Below, piece after piece: positions 1-12,297 of a DNA stretch of 64,000 nt (position 1 is the stretch's first letter; each line of letters opens with the position of its first letter). Location: contig CM054140.1 of NCBI GenBank assembly GCA_028751875.1, positions 28,198,730-28,262,729 of the forward strand. The letters run 5' to 3'. The notes under the pieces were generated by a model. That model saw only the letters and a list, made by a program, of their open reading frames with translations, searched no databases and was not told the DNA's origin. This stretch comes from Rapana venosa. Its lineage: Eukaryota > Mollusca > Gastropoda > Neogastropoda > Muricidae. The position numbers were made by a program, and so were the translations under genes.

Positions 1-136
1 TTACCACAAGATAACTGCATGCCGCCAGAGATGAATGCGTTCCACATTCAAACTCTTTTCTTATTTGTTTTTCAGTGGCGTCCATTACTCGTTGCCTCAG
101 TCCAGCAAATCTAACTTTCTTTGTTGTAGAAAACTT

Positions 137-293
137 AGAGAGGAGAGAGAGAGAGAGAGAGAAGAGAAGAGAGAAGACACAGAGAGCAGAAGACGAGAGG
201 ATAGACAGAGACAGACAGACAGACAGACTGACTGACTGAATGACAGACAGACAGACAGACGGAGATAGGGACAGACAGACAGAGAGAACTCGA
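137..293. repeat. GA and (GACA)n microsatellite
   Basis: A GA tract (137-160) grades into purine-rich sequence and then repeated ACAG/GACT tetramers to 293. A second ACAG block lies at 366-420. Confidence 0.9.
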
Positions 294-1096
294 ACTCAAT
301 TGTTTTATCGAGGGTAATTGGATATGCCAAGGGCTTCTTTACACCAGGCCCTCATAAAAAACAACCTGGAGTGAGAGACAGACAGACAGGCAGGCAGACA
401 GGCAGACAGACAGACAGACATAAGGCCCAATACATTCGACCACCCCTGGCCTGCCGTCAATGATGGATGATTTATTGCGAAACAGTCATGCTGAACGAGT
501 GGGCTCTGGGTTTTTTCCGCTTCATTTCATCGAATGAGTGTGTGTGTGTGCGCGCGTGCGTGCGTGCGAGCGTGCGTGCGTGCGTGCTTTCCTTCACACC
601 AGTGGGCGTCAAGTTTTAAAGGATTGTTTTGTATGTGGCACTGTAGTTAAACCAAGCTTAATTCAAAGGTAAAACATTATTTGTACTGTCAGTAAATTGG
701 GCGCACACGCGCACGATATATATAGCACAAGGTTACATAATGCATAACGTATTATGTGTGGTACCTTGCGTTGGAGAGACACAGAGAGTAGTATAGGACA
801 AGGTTACATAATACATAACGTATTGTGTTACCTTGCTTTGGAAAGACACAGAGAGAATGATAGAAAACACACACACACACACACACACACAGGGGGTGGG
901 GTGGGGTGGGGGGCATTGCCGTTTTCCTAAGAAGCTTCCTTTCCTTGCTGAATATCACATGTAATAACAGCAACGCGCGTCATCACTGAACTCTATCACC
1001 CTAATGCAGCCTACTATTAAAACAGTGGGTGTGTTTTGAGCCAAGAATTTTCCTTATAACCCCCAGAAAACGCTCACAAGGACAACGTGTTCTTAA

Positions 1097-1290
1097 ACAT
1101 GCATCCTTGATCTTTTGGCATGCATAGATTCTATACACGAAGAGGTGTGAGGCTCTGGCAAGTCTGCACATAGGGTTACCCTGGATTTCACTAAAATAGT
1201 CATTCTTGAGCCAGCAGACACTGCCAGTCGAAATTCACACCTGTGATTTGAAAGACCATTAGGATAAGAACCCCTTCGCCCTATCCACCC
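1097..1290 (-). mobile_element. SINE family C copy (partial)
   Basis: Read on the minus strand it shows GATAGGGCG...AGGTGTGAATTTCG, then a body with CAGACTTGCCAGAGCC and a GATCAAGGATGCATG end. The same order occurs in the fuller copy at 45922-46284. Diverged. Confidence 0.55.
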
Positions 1291-3684
1291 GGCCACCCCC
1301 CACCCCTATCTCCCCCCCCCCCCCCCTCCTCTCCACTCTTCCCAAGCTTACCCATAAATGTAGGGAGGGGGGGTCGGTGAGTCGAGGAAGAGGGCAAGGG
1401 AGTAATAGGAATTACACTCCAGGCAGACTTGACATGTTAAGGCTTGTGAGGAAGAATGACTTTTTTTCTCTCTCTCTCTCTCCCTGGCTAAGCCTGTTCC
1501 TTCTCTAAGCCGCTAACAAACAAAAAAAGCTAGTATGAATCATTTTGATATGTATGAATGGCTTCGGCGTGGGGGCCTCCCATGGTTGCCGTTTGACTAC
1601 AGAACTAAACTAAACGGAGACATGCTGGAGAAACCCCTATTCTTCTTGTCCTTTTTGACGTTGCTGTGATCGCTTTACCTACGTGCGTGACCGGAACGAC
1701 TTTGTAAATTCCTCTTTGAAACAGAAGGTAACTTGAGAAGACGTGGCTGATATATAGGCTTAGAATCATGTCGTGCCTGGCTACCATGGCTATCGTGATC
1801 AGTCTCGCCAGTATAAAATAAAGGTTTATTTGTTGGTGGGATTCAATTCTGTAACTGGCAGTCAGTTAGCTGCCCTTGGTGACGAGTGGAAAAAATAACA
1901 GTACACAAAACGATGATGGCCTATATTCAATCCTCATGAAATCGGGTAATTGTGACGTCACCGGCTTTTAAAAAAAAGGAAAACATGGACTACATACAGA
2001 ATTGGTTCTATGGTTTTAACTTAGGAAGAAGTTTGTTTACCACTTCCACATTAATTTATTCAATCTCCTACGGTAAAGGTCTCCTTGCCTGGAAAGTATG
2101 TCAGGGCAGGTCCTCACAAACATTCTTCCACCCCCACCCCACTTTATTTTTTTGGCACGCCTTTGTGTAAACTGCTCATGTTCACGAAATGGACTGAACC
2201 CAGCCCAAGATAAAGGCGGGAAAGTTACCAAAGTGCCAATCATGGCTCAAAAAACAGTTTAAGCTGGAAAAGAGTCGTCTACATAGATGTGGCAGTTTTC
2301 AAGTAGAATCAACTGAACTTTTTGATGCTGTCAGGACTGTGTAATCTGCCACCTTCACACTGCCTTTTAGAGGCTTTCATACTTGCCACCATCCACCTAA
2401 TGCAGTCATGGCGTTTATAGCCCTGTTGTCCACATGCATGTTAGGGCTGCCACTTCAACAATGATTCAACTTCAGATTAAAACTCTATACAACTCCATGC
2501 AGAGTACAACAAAAGATGACAACCAGCTCTTCTGTTGTTCTTGAGCATCCATACGTTGATATTATGAATACATGATGTAACAAAAACAAAGGTTGATTAA
2601 AAATTGTTAGGCTAAAAACTGCACTAATGAAGCTGGCTCTACAAATAGCTGGCTTACTGACCTGGATGTTTCCTATCACAAGCCCTTGTTTTATATCGCC
2701 AGGTCGTAGTCTATGTATTATTGACAAAGGAGAGGGGGACCGCAGATCCCCCCCCCCCCTCCACACACACACACACACACACACAGTCATCTTTTGTCCC
2801 TCTTCCAATTAAGTAGGTTTGGCGCCTGAAAATGAATGATTTATTCTCAGTTTGATCTCTAGTCTACTAATCTCCTTTCCAGTGTGATGGCTTGGTCAGT
2901 GACTGTCAAAACAGTTTGCACTGATCATTAACCAGACCGGCAGGGTGACTGAAGCCAGCTGTAAACCCCTTAACCCATGTAGGCCTACACCACCAGCTAG
3001 TTCCAGTCGAGCTTGGCCTTGGTGCTGTTTGTCGCCCCACTCAAAATCTTGTGGCTGGTGATTTGAACTTCAGCCTTACCTGTACTCGTGTGTGTGTGTG
3101 TGTGTCTTATCTTATTCTTTTATTTTGAGGAAAATGGAATAAACATTCATGTGTGTGTGTGTGTGTGTGTGTTTGCGAGCGCGCGCGTGCGTGCGTGCAT
3201 GCGCGGGCGTAACTGCACCCACGCACTGGCATACAACTATGTAAGGTGTTGCCTATTGTGGGCAGTGTGTCAACGGGAAAAATAGTGCCTACCTACCCTA
3301 AAGTCACTATGCTGTAAGTGGGCTACTTGAGAGGAGTGTACACATTTGTACAGGTCTGGCAAATAATAGGGGGTTAGGTCTGTGGCAGGGCTGGAACTAA
3401 ACTCCCTTACCTCCCCTCCTCCTCCTTCCTGTAATCACGCAATGAACTATTTATCGTTTGGCTGGGCATGTCTCTCTAAAGGCTGTTTGTCCGCCCGTGA
3501 CTAGAGACCAAAGAATTTCAGAGAGGGAGGGAGGGGGTGAGGATGGGGGGAGGGTGGGGGATTGAAGAATCGATCGACAATGGCCAACTTTGACATTGAG
3601 CCTAACAGACCGTGAGCCAGTAGGAAATAAGATAGGTATCGAAGTTGATTGGGGTCCGGTCTGTCAATTATTTTCTTTTTTTTT

Positions 3685-3687
<3 letters not shown>

Positions 3688-3728
<41 letters not shown>
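3688..3728. repeat. (TC)n microsatellite
   Basis: About 20 uninterrupted TC units, directly against the SINE-A fragment that follows. Confidence 0.95.
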
Positions 3729-3732
<4 letters not shown>

Positions 3733-3837
3733 GAGTAGGTCATTGTTTGCCAGTGGGAACGGATGACAATTATAAAACTGCATACACACGGTGACTGGAT
3801 ATTAAAAAAAGCACATATCCTCGAAATAAAAGAATTT
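3729..3837 (+). mobile_element. SINE family A, 3' fragment
   Basis: GGAAGAGTAGGTCATTG, then GGGAACGGATGACAA, then CTCGAAATAAAAGAA: the 3' half of SINE-A. The tRNA-like head is missing. Confidence 0.75.
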
Positions 3838-4704
3838 TTTGAAAATCATTCTCGCTGGCTCTCTCCCCATTGTTTTCACAACTGACGTACAGGTCTGTCT
3901 TTCTCTTAATACAGATGATTTTTTCTTGTTTTTTTTTAGTGGTAATTTCTTTGCTGATATTTGTTTCTTTTCGCTCATTTTTAACCTTTCAATTTCGTTC
4001 TTTTTTTCCTCATTCACTATTTCATGCTTTCATTGGGTTTTTTGTTTGTTTTGTTGCAGTGTTTGTTGTTTTGTTGGTTGGGTTTTTTGTGGGTTTTTTT
4101 GGGGGGTACTTGTTTTCTGTTTGAGTTTAAGGGGGTTGTTTGTTGTTGTTGTTGTTGTTTTCTTTCTTTCTTTTTATTTTCCATGCCTGACAATACACAA
4201 TTTTAAGGAATTCGTGGACTCTCCTTCAATTATTCCCCTTTACCTCTCTGCCAGTCTTGTTCAATCATTCCTTTCTTCACTGTTTTCTTCTTTCTGTTCT
4301 TCCTTCCTTCTTGCCAAATTCTTACACTGGCTTGTTTCTTTGCCTTTTCCCCCCATAGGCATGAATATTAACACTCCACTACTTTTTGAACAAAAATTCG
4401 TTCAGTCCTTTTTTCCTTCCTTAAGTTTTTTGTTCCTTTCTGTTGTTCTTTCCTTCAGTTTTTCCCCTGCTTGAGTGAACACATTATAAGGGATTTGTAA
4501 AATCTCTGTTCTAGTTTTGGACTAGTGCCGAGTTGGGTCTGTTAGACTGTGTGAATGTCAACTTATTCTTATAGGCCTAGACCAGGCCCTCGGCTTACAA
4601 AGCAGTCGCTCTGAGTAGACGGGTAATATTACATTTGACAGTTTCTTAGCGTTGACTCTGTTCCAGCCGGCCGCCCTATAGAAAACAAAGCTAAACAGAA
4701 AACG

Positions 4705-4707
4705 ATG
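4705..4707 (+). CDS. CZIB: Candidate CZIB exon 1 (initiator ATG only)
   Basis: Exon 2 begins exactly on a codon (CCA AAG TTT) at residue 2, so exon 1 must end in phase 0 after the initiator. In human the protein starts M-G-K, so one residue is expected before P-K-F. Here AACGATG is followed at once by GTGAGTGTG, a strong donor. Joined to 13811 it gives M-P-K-F-A-L-Q-L-K-A-T. Weaker alternatives are ATG|GTTAGG at 7068 and ATG|GTAAAT at 12433. This is inference; only a transcript can settle it. Intron 1 would be about 9.1 kb. Confidence 0.45.
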
Positions 4708-4738
4708 GTGAGTGTGTTAGTCAATTTGTCCGCGACAA

Positions 4739-5158
4739 AACAACTAAGAAAGGAAGGAATGAAAGAAAGAAAGGAAGAAAGGAAGGAAGGAAGGAAGGAA
4801 GGAAGGAATATAGAAAGAAAGGAAGGAAGGAAGGAAGAAGCAAGCAAGCAAAAGCAAGCAAGAAAAAGAGAGAAAGAAAGAAAGACGAAAGAGGGAAGGA
4901 AAGAAAAAAGTGGGGTTTGGGGAAAGAAGAGAGAAAAGGAAGGAGAGAAAGGAGAGAAGAAAATTAAGGGGTTAGGGGGAAGAAGACAGAAAGACAGATA
5001 GACAGACAAAATAAGTTAAGAGAGAAAGACACTGTAAAAGAAAAGAAAGGAAAAGAAAACAGACAATAGACAGATGAAGAACAAAAACAGGAAAGAAAGA
5101 TGCGAAACAGGAACAAGATAAAAGCAGAAAGGAACAGAAACAAGTCAGAAAGAAATCC
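4739..5158. repeat. Polypurine tract with (GGAA)n core
   Basis: About 420 bases with very few pyrimidines on the plus strand. The (GGAA)n core at 4770-4840 is followed by GAAA- and GACA-type repeats. It starts 30 bases after the proposed CZIB exon 1. Confidence 0.9.
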
Positions 5159-5429
5159 ACACAGCCACACGGGTGCAGCTAGTTGTTGATTGATTGATTG
5201 GTTGGTTGAATGGTTGATTGATTGATGGATTGATTGAGAGGAAGAGAGAGAGAGAGGAGGGTGGGGTTCCAGAAGTTACAAAAGTTGAATTTGCAAACCA
5301 GGCAAGCAAAACAAACAAGCAATCCAACCAAAAAAAAACCAAACAACCCTCCCCCCAACCAACCAACCAACCAACCAACCAAACAAGCAATCAAACAAGC
5401 CAATACCCAACAGCAACAAAACATACAAC

Positions 5430-5612
5430 GAAGCGATGGTCAAGCCGCATTGCACCCGTTATTAGCGAGCTCAAGGGTAGAGGGTTCAATTCCCGTGTAT
5501 AAAACCTGACTTTTCTTCCACAGATCCACCAGACCATGACTAATGGTTTCAGTTGGGTGCTAGTCTTTCCGATGAGATGGTCAACTGCAGTCCCGCGTGT
5601 AACATGCATTTA
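5430..5612 (+). mobile_element. SINE family D copy
   Basis: A tRNA-like head with a B-box-like GGTTCAATTCCC at about 5483. The body contains CACCAGACCATGACTAATGG and GTCTTTCCGATGAGA. The body resembles those at 14344 and 21405 (minus), which also have the GTCTTTCAGATGAGAC-type motif. Confidence 0.65.
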
Positions 5613-5825
5613 GCAGGTAAAAGAAGACACGGTAACAGGAGAGAGGTTTCTGGCAAAGTGCTGTAGGGGGAAAAAAAGCCGCTTTCGTAAAGAAGCTAGA
5701 ACAAATTCACACACAGACTGGATCGGGGGAAAATGAATCAATAGGTGAGGGTACTGCGCTGATGGGACACAGGCGCACTCCCAAAGGAGAGAAGACTGAA
5801 TTTCACACAGAAATCTGCCGTTGTT

Positions 5826-6380
5826 GTAAGAGACTGTGCACAATGCAATACAATGCAATACAATACAATACAATATAATAGGTTTAAACAAATGTTTATT
5901 CAGAAAAGAACAGAAAAAAACACATTGTACACAAATACATTTGGAGCAGCAACAAGCCAATAGCTTATAGTGTATGCAAGACAATGCAATACAATACAAC
6001 ACACAACAATACAAAGCAATGTAACACAATACAATAACGCAAAATGGTGACAATCATTATGCAAGACAGTACAGCGCAGTACACTTCGATGCAAAATAGT
6101 AACAATCGTTGTATAAAACAATACCTTGCAAACAGTAGTATACAACAACGTGTAATAGTGACAACCAACCTGCAAAACACTGCATCACAGAACAGGAGCA
6201 GACTCGCACTACATTGCAAAATAGCGACGATCAGTATCCAAGAGAGTGCAATACGATACAACACAAGACAACACAAGACTATTATTACAATGCAGAACAG
6301 TGCCAGTCATAATGCCAGACAACGCAATGCCATAAAATACAACGCAATACAATCAATACTACTCAATACAATAATTATGA
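5826..6380. repeat. Cryptic AATAC/AATGC satellite
   Basis: About 550 bases built from short variants of CAATACAATGCA. A longer irregular unit also appears (GCAAAATAGTAACAATC-like, at about 6042, 6090, 6218 and 6289). The repeats are imperfect. Confidence 0.8.
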
Positions 6381-6485
6381 AACAATGTGTTATGGGGTAA
6401 TGGTACACAGGACAGGATAACGCCATACCGATCATATCTCTCCACATTATAAGCTGACTAGCTGCCAAATTTGTGTACATTTTCA

Positions 6486-6490
<5 letters not shown>

Positions 6491-6555
<65 letters not shown>
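6491..6555. repeat. (TC)n microsatellite
   Basis: Two TC runs split by a short CCTCTTC interruption. Confidence 0.95.
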
Positions 6556-6558
<3 letters not shown>

Positions 6559-6773
6559 GATTACTTTCCTGGTGAAACCTCTTTCATTATTAGAAGAAGA
6601 AAAAAATCGAAGACCGGATCGATGCACCTGAACTATTCCATTTACGCTTTGCCCCATAAAGTCGCTGAAGATGAAATATTCATGCAAACAACAAAATAAT
6701 CCATGCTATACACACTTATTCACTCAAGTTAACCTACCAGTTTTGAGGGAAGGGGAAAAAACAAAAACAACCA

Positions 6774-6774
<1 letters not shown>

Positions 6775-6815
<41 letters not shown>
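6775..6815. repeat. (CA)n microsatellite
   Basis: About 20 CA units after an ACAACCACC lead-in. Confidence 0.95.
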
Positions 6816-6817
<2 letters not shown>

Positions 6818-7629
6818 CCAAATACAAATTGAAAATGCAGACGATTTCATTGACGTGCTCTGAATTCAAAAGAAGTTTCAAAACACATCGATGTGACACC
6901 AGCCTTTTTGAAAAACACGGCAAGCGTGACTCAGTTTCAAAGAAACACAGCTAATCCTCCTACCAATACCCTAACTTACTGTTCATTCACCACCCTGTTT
7001 CAACACAGAGAAAAGCTGCACGTACACGAGGAGGAGAAGAAGAAGAAACGAAAAAAACAACCCCACCATGGTTAGGAACTGACCTGATTCCACTGAAGTT
7101 TTCAGGAGCACTGCGATCAACTGTGCACTGTCGGAAAGAACTGCAGGTGATCCTGATTGTTTAGTTTAGTTAGCACTGACACCTTGCACAGCTGCCCTTG
7201 TTTACTGACGTAGGTATGGTGACCAGGCTTGCAGAGAACGATGGGGTGGGTGGGTGAGGGTGTCTAACCACTACTGTGTGTGCCTGCCGCCCTATCCTGT
7301 CCTGCCGCGCACGGTCCTTGTCGCCCATTAGCCTAGCCGTTAGGCCTACTGAAGCTTTGCTACTTGTTGTTTCTTGTCCGCCGCCAGCATGTATAATAAA
7401 TAATTATACACACACAGGTCGTGCGATACAAGCCGGAACTTAAACTTGTTAATCATTGTTGATAAAAGCCCATGTGAACCCTGAAACTTTTTCAGATTGT
7501 GTTGGGTTCCCCCCCACCCCTACCCCCCTTCCTTATCTCTTTTCCCATCTCCCTTGAAATAATTCCTGGAGGCTCTGTACTGATTGTCTGGCCACCTCTC
7601 TTGGGTAACTGAGTTGAACCTGGCAGAGC

Positions 7630-7812
7630 CCATCCCTTACCAACTACAGGGTGCATGCTGGGTATGTTTCCATAACCCACCAAACGTTAGTTGGAATGAC
7701 GGGATCTTTAACGTGCATATTTTGATCTTCTGCGTGTGTACGTAGACAGAAGGGAATTACGGCACTGGCTAGTCTGGCATGGTACTACAGAAGGAGAGGA
7801 CGGACTGACTGA
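7630..7812 (-). mobile_element. SINE family C copy (partial)
   Basis: Shares GTTTCCATAACCCAC, GGGATCTTTAACGTGCAT, GATCTTCTGCGTGTGTAC and GGCACTGGC, in that order, with the copy at 45922-46284. Confidence 0.7.
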
Positions 7813-7818
7813 GCCTAA

Positions 7819-7842
7819 TCATCATCATCATCATCATCATCA

Positions 7843-7880
<38 letters not shown>

Positions 7881-7900
7881 GCACGCACGCACGCACGCAC

Positions 7901-7970
<70 letters not shown>
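7819..7970. repeat. Compound microsatellite (ATC)n(AC)n(ACGC)n(AG)n
   Basis: Four perfect blocks in succession: ATC to 7844, AC to 7876, ACGC to 7904 and AG to 7970. A SINE-C copy ends just before it. Confidence 0.95.
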
Positions 7971-7975
<5 letters not shown>

Positions 7976-8420
7976 TTCAGAATCATCATGTACTTTCGAT
8001 CAATACTGGCCCCTGAGATGCAAAACAAATAGCCAGAAAAGAGAACTTTGTTCCCACTGCTGATCGATAATGATGAAACGCATTTCATCAGAACCAACCC
8101 TAAAGAATTCGACATTCATCAGGCGATCCTGTATAGGCCTACACTGCTGCTGTAATTGTCAGCCTTTCGGGGCTAGACTATATAACAGGCCTTAGTGGAT
8201 TGATCAGAGTGCCATTGTTAAATGTGACACGAAGACATTGAAAGTATTTAACTATTATTACTTGGGTCGTACATGTACCAACTTATTTTTGTTCTCGTCA
8301 CCTGACTGATAGGCTCTGCGGTTTGAATAACTGGAAAAATACCAGTAAATCAACCGAAACAGATTAAAGGGGAAACTTGGTGGTCGGGGGTGGGGGGGGG
8401 TGGGGGGGGGGGGGGGGGGG

Positions 8421-8486
8421 CAGGCCAGATACAACTAACTTGGAAAGGACAGGCCAGATACAACTAACTTGGAAAGGACAGGCCAG
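8421..8486. repeat. 29-bp direct duplication after a poly-G run
   Basis: CAGGCCAGATACAACTAACT with its continuation occurs twice with period 29, then the start of a third unit (CAGGCCAG). It follows G-rich sequence at 8388-8420. Confidence 0.9.
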
Positions 8487-9333
8487 TCAATGTCCTTTTT
8501 TAAGGGGAGGGTGGGGGGTATTCATTCTTTTGTGTTTGTCATCTTTTTGATTTAGAATATATTTCATCTCCATTACACATCATAACACATAATTAGAACA
8601 ACATCAAGATTAGAAGACTTATGGTGCTTGACTGACCATGAGAATACACAACTTGTGAAACAAACTGAAAGCCATAATCCAAATATCACCATAACTCAAC
8701 CTGTCACTGACAAGGCAGAAATAAAAATTGAATGAAAACAAACACTATTCGGCATCAGTAACAGAGACTTAAAAGAGTTATTGATGTGGATTTATTCAAG
8801 AGGGCGCAGAAACGGTTTTGGAAATGTTTTCAAACAGTTTTTGTGGAATTCTGTGCACTGAGGAAGTCAAATGATGAATTGCTTGATTGTAAACTGATTC
8901 CAGGCTGGACCTGGACAAACAGAAAGTCTTGGTGGGAAGAATAGTTTCAGAAATATTTTAGGGTACCTCGTTTAGTAAAATTTTTCATGCACACTAAGTC
9001 AGAATGAGGGCACTGATCCATCATCAATCGATTTTTTTGTGTTTGGACTGTGGGTAGGGAGGCACTGATTGTGAGGATCTGTTTACTGTGACTGATTACA
9101 GATACTGTACTGCAATGCCATCCCGCAGCAAGTAATGAGCCGACCCATGAACACTAAAATTACATTTACACTGTATTGACAAGGTTTGGGGTTGTTTTTT
9201 TTTAAATCTATGCAGTCCTCCGTATATGACACATCGATGCTAGAGTCGATAAATTATTGCTATTCAAAGGAGAGGGGGGGGGGGGGGGGGGGGTAGGGGA
9301 AGGGTATATGGGTGGGTAGTGTTTATGTAGGTC

Positions 9334-9335
<2 letters not shown>

Positions 9336-9369
<34 letters not shown>
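9336..9369. repeat. (GA)n microsatellite
   Basis: About 17 GA units, with a poly-G run at 9271-9293 just upstream. Confidence 0.9.
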
Positions 9370-9372
<3 letters not shown>

Positions 9373-9899
9373 CAACACAAACCAAGTTCTGCAAAACAAC
9401 ACAACTGTAACCCCACATACTTGTCTGAAACTGGTAGTAATTTTACCTAACACTCAACGAGATCTGTAAACAGCTATCTAAAAGCTTGCACCAAACCATA
9501 GCAACTGCCGTACTATCGATCCACACACCACACCAAAAAATGGGACAGGCTGCAGGTGAATAGTGAAGTAATTACACTCGGGAGAGGCCGGCACTGTCCT
9601 GTGATCAGGCAGTAATGGTGCCTTCATTCCCCCTGGCCTGAGCTGGCGTCCATATTGGCCCAGCACGTGCATTATTCAGTCATTTCCCGGCCCCACTGTA
9701 CAGCAGGTCCCGGATGTTAGTCTGCTTGCTTCCTTTTTCCCAGGCGCTGTATGGCCGTGCAGTTTTGTTAGGAGTATGTGGTAGGAACTCTGTACCAGCC
9801 ATCGATCCACACTTCATAAAATGAAGACATACATCATTCATATTTATAGCAATCATAGTCCTCATGAGAGACTTTACAAACAGACGAGATATTTACTAT

Positions 9900-10107
9900 T
9901 TATTTATTATTTCGAGGATGATGGAATAAGCACTCATGTGCTTGTTTACATCTAGTCCCCGTGTAAATGCAGTTTTGTATATTTTGTCATCCGTTCCCGT
10001 CGGCACACAATGGCCTGCTCTTCCGAAAAGCGGAACAGGTTTGAATGTGTGCGCAAGATGTTCTGCGTGCTTTCGCACATGGGACCTCGGTTCCTATTCG
10101 AAGGATG

Positions 10108-10108
<1 letters not shown>
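9900..10108 (-). mobile_element. SINE family A copy (3' two thirds)
   Basis: On the minus strand: CCATGTGCGAAAGCACGCAGA, CATCTTGCGCACAC, GGAAGAGCAGGCCATTGTGTG, ending in a CGAAATAA tail. The tRNA-like head is missing and a GA microsatellite begins at the break (10112). Confidence 0.85.
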
Positions 10109-10111
<3 letters not shown>

Positions 10112-10149
<38 letters not shown>

Positions 10150-10172
10150 AGAGAGAGAGAGAGAGAGAGAGA
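10112..10172. repeat. (GA)n microsatellite
   Basis: Two GA runs separated by GGGGA. Confidence 0.95.
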
Positions 10173-11281
10173 CTGTTCCAAAAAGATAATTCACCAGTGT
10201 ACAGTGGGATGGGAATTAATTTTCATTACATTTCACTTTGTGTATAGCCCCAACAACTACGCAAAATCCATATCAAGGCTGTCACCTTATATCAATTTAA
10301 GCAAGCTGCTGAAATTGAAACTCTTTGCTCCCTTCCTCACCATTACCATGTATATCTTGTGTAGAACTTTGCAATGAAGTCTGCGTCTGTTTGTTTATAG
10401 TTTGCTGAGATACAAACAGTTCTTTGTCATGATGGTCACTAAGCACCCTCCACTTGTCTCTGCTGATATTTTGCTGCTCTCAACTGATCACAAACTAGCT
10501 GGGGAGAGGGTGGGTGGGGTGTGTATTGAACCTGTATGCATCAGTTCAAAACAGGATCTGCCATGTTTAGCCTGGCTTCAGTTGACAGATAAAACAGTTT
10601 GCTCTTCAACACCTGATACCCTCCAACTACAGACCGTAAATCTGTCAGCAGGGCAAACACGATTTTCTCCGCAGTTGCTGGAAGACCAGTGACTGGCATT
10701 TTGAGAGAAATTACAAGAAATGTTTAACACACCACCATGAATGTGTGTCTTCCAGCTTGGTCCAAATCATGTGACCCCCACGAGCGAGCGAGCGAGAGAG
10801 AGAGAGTGAGAGAGTTGAGTAGTAACACGCAACGGTGCCAAAGCCATGAAATATGTAGCAGGATGTTAGTTGCACACACTCAGGTAGGAATTAGCCTTTA
10901 CACGCAGTTTTCGAACCCAGTAAGCTTTATTGATTTTCAATTTAAAAAATGACATGCTCTGAACAAATTGCAGAAATTAAACACACACACACACACTCAC
11001 TCACTCACTTTCTGTGGTGGTTGCTTGGAAACGTGTGTCCCTGCAGTCATTTAAATTCAGTCATGAAGTACAAGGGCAAACTATCCCAGAAAGTACCTCC
11101 ACTGTAATTGTAATTCGACACCTTTTTTTGTTTCCGTATTTTGTTTGGTTGGTTTGTCGGGGGAGGGGGGTTGCTTGTTTGTTTTCTTTTTTCTTTTAAT
11201 ATTTTAATTTTGTTTTTTGGTGAGTGTGTGTGTGTGTGTGTGTGTGGTGGTGAAAGACCTACATGAATATAAACTGACTAC

Positions 11282-11290
11282 ACACGCGCG

Positions 11291-11340
<50 letters not shown>

Positions 11341-11404
11341 CGCACACACCCACGCTCATGCACACACGCACGCACGCACACACCCACACACACCCACACA
11401 CACA
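11282..11404. repeat. CA/CG alternating tract
   Basis: A (CG)n core followed by long CA with CACG and CACC variants. Nearly all alternating purine-pyrimidine. Confidence 0.95.
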
Positions 11405-11589
11405 CTTTTGTCGGTTTTCTTGACCACCCAGTTATAGCCTACCTAAGTATGTTTCCGCTGTAGATGATGTTTCAAAGGGGAAAAAAGATGAATGGAGAAC
11501 TGATTACGAAAACGGTTTCAAGAATTGTCTTTAAAACTAAAAACAAACAAGAAACGTTTGGTTTATACCTCATGATTTTAAAATCTCCA

Positions 11590-11720
11590 TGGGCGGGGAC
11601 GGGATACTTAAAAAATTTTTTTTTTAAACATGCTAAAAACATAGAAACACATCTTTTAAAAAACAAATTGAAAAAGCACTTGAGTGCTTATTCATTATCT
11701 TCGAAATAAAAGAATTCCAT
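11590..11720 (+). repeat. Family H 3' tail fragment
   Basis: CCATGGGCGGGGACGGGATA is followed by A/T-rich sequence and GTGCTTATTCATTATCTTCG with AAATAAAAGAATT. This matches the terminal module of the family H copies at 43619 and 44753 (there on the minus strand). Confidence 0.6.
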
Positions 11721-11736
11721 TTGATTTTTCCCCCTC

Positions 11737-11845
11737 TCGTTCCTCGGCTAGAGCTCCAAGGTTCGCCAATGGTGAGGTTTATGCATATACGACCGTCCCC
11801 CCCCCCCCCCCCCCCCCCCCCCCATTTAGGTAGCTGCATGCCGAC
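11737..11845. mobile_element. SINE family C end with 27-base poly-C insertion
   Basis: GGCTAGAGCTCCAAGGTTCG, CCAATGGTGAGGTTT, then a poly-C run (11797-11823), then GGTAGCTGCATGCCGA. The same flanks without a long C run occur at 45925-46010. Confidence 0.7.
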
Positions 11846-11932
11846 TTCGAGAATAGGATTCTATTAATGTTTTTGTTTGTTTTTTATTTGATGTGGTGTG
11901 TGTGTGTGTGTTTTTATTATTTATTTATTTAT

Positions 11933-12261
11933 TCTTTTATATCGAGGATAATGGAATAAGCATTTATGTGCTTTTTTACTATCTAGTCCCCGTGCGTATG
12001 CGGTTTTGTCAATTCTGTCATCTGTTCCCACCGGCACACAATGGCCTACTCTTACGAAAAGTGGAACAGGATTTAACGTGTGCGCAAGATGTTCTGCGTG
12101 CGTTCGCACACGGGGCCTCGGTTTCTAGTCTCATCCGAAGGACTTTTGGGGAGAGTGGAGTCTGCACTGATGTTAACTCCAGGGGAAAATATCCCCTTGA
12201 ACGGGAATCGAACCCGGGTCGTCAAATTGCGAATGCAATGTTCTGATCACTAGGCTATCTC

Positions 12262-12266
<5 letters not shown>
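11933..12266 (-). mobile_element. SINE family A, full-length copy
   Basis: On the minus strand it begins GACGAGATAGCCTAGTGATC (A-box-like) and has CCGGGTTCGATTCCCGTTC (B box). The body has CATCTTGCGCACACG and AGAGTAGGCCATTGTGTGCC, and it ends in TTATCCTCGATATAAAAGAA. About 330 bp. A Pol III-transcribed SINE derived from a tRNA-like head. A 34-base C run abuts the 5' end. Confidence 0.88.

Positions 12267-12297
<31 letters not shown>
12264..12297. repeat. 34-base poly-C tract
   Basis: Uninterrupted C on the plus strand, immediately upstream of the SINE-A 5' end (which lies on the minus strand). Confidence 0.95.

Larger units (their letters stand above)
1..4704. other. Intergenic region, microsatellite-rich
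   Basis: No gene recognised. It holds GA and GACA repeats (137-293, 362-420), a GT/GC alternating tract (535-590), CA runs (868-890, 2761-2786), GT runs (3088-3180), a TC run (3688-3728), a SINE-C copy (1097-1290) and a SINE-A 3' end (3729-3837). The T-rich stretch 3900-4470 is open in some frames only because of its composition. Confidence 0.6.

Noticed and set aside
3839..4474. 211-codon Phe/Ser-rich open frame
   Set aside because: Made by a T-rich stretch with few stops; no start context, no splice links and no recognisable family.
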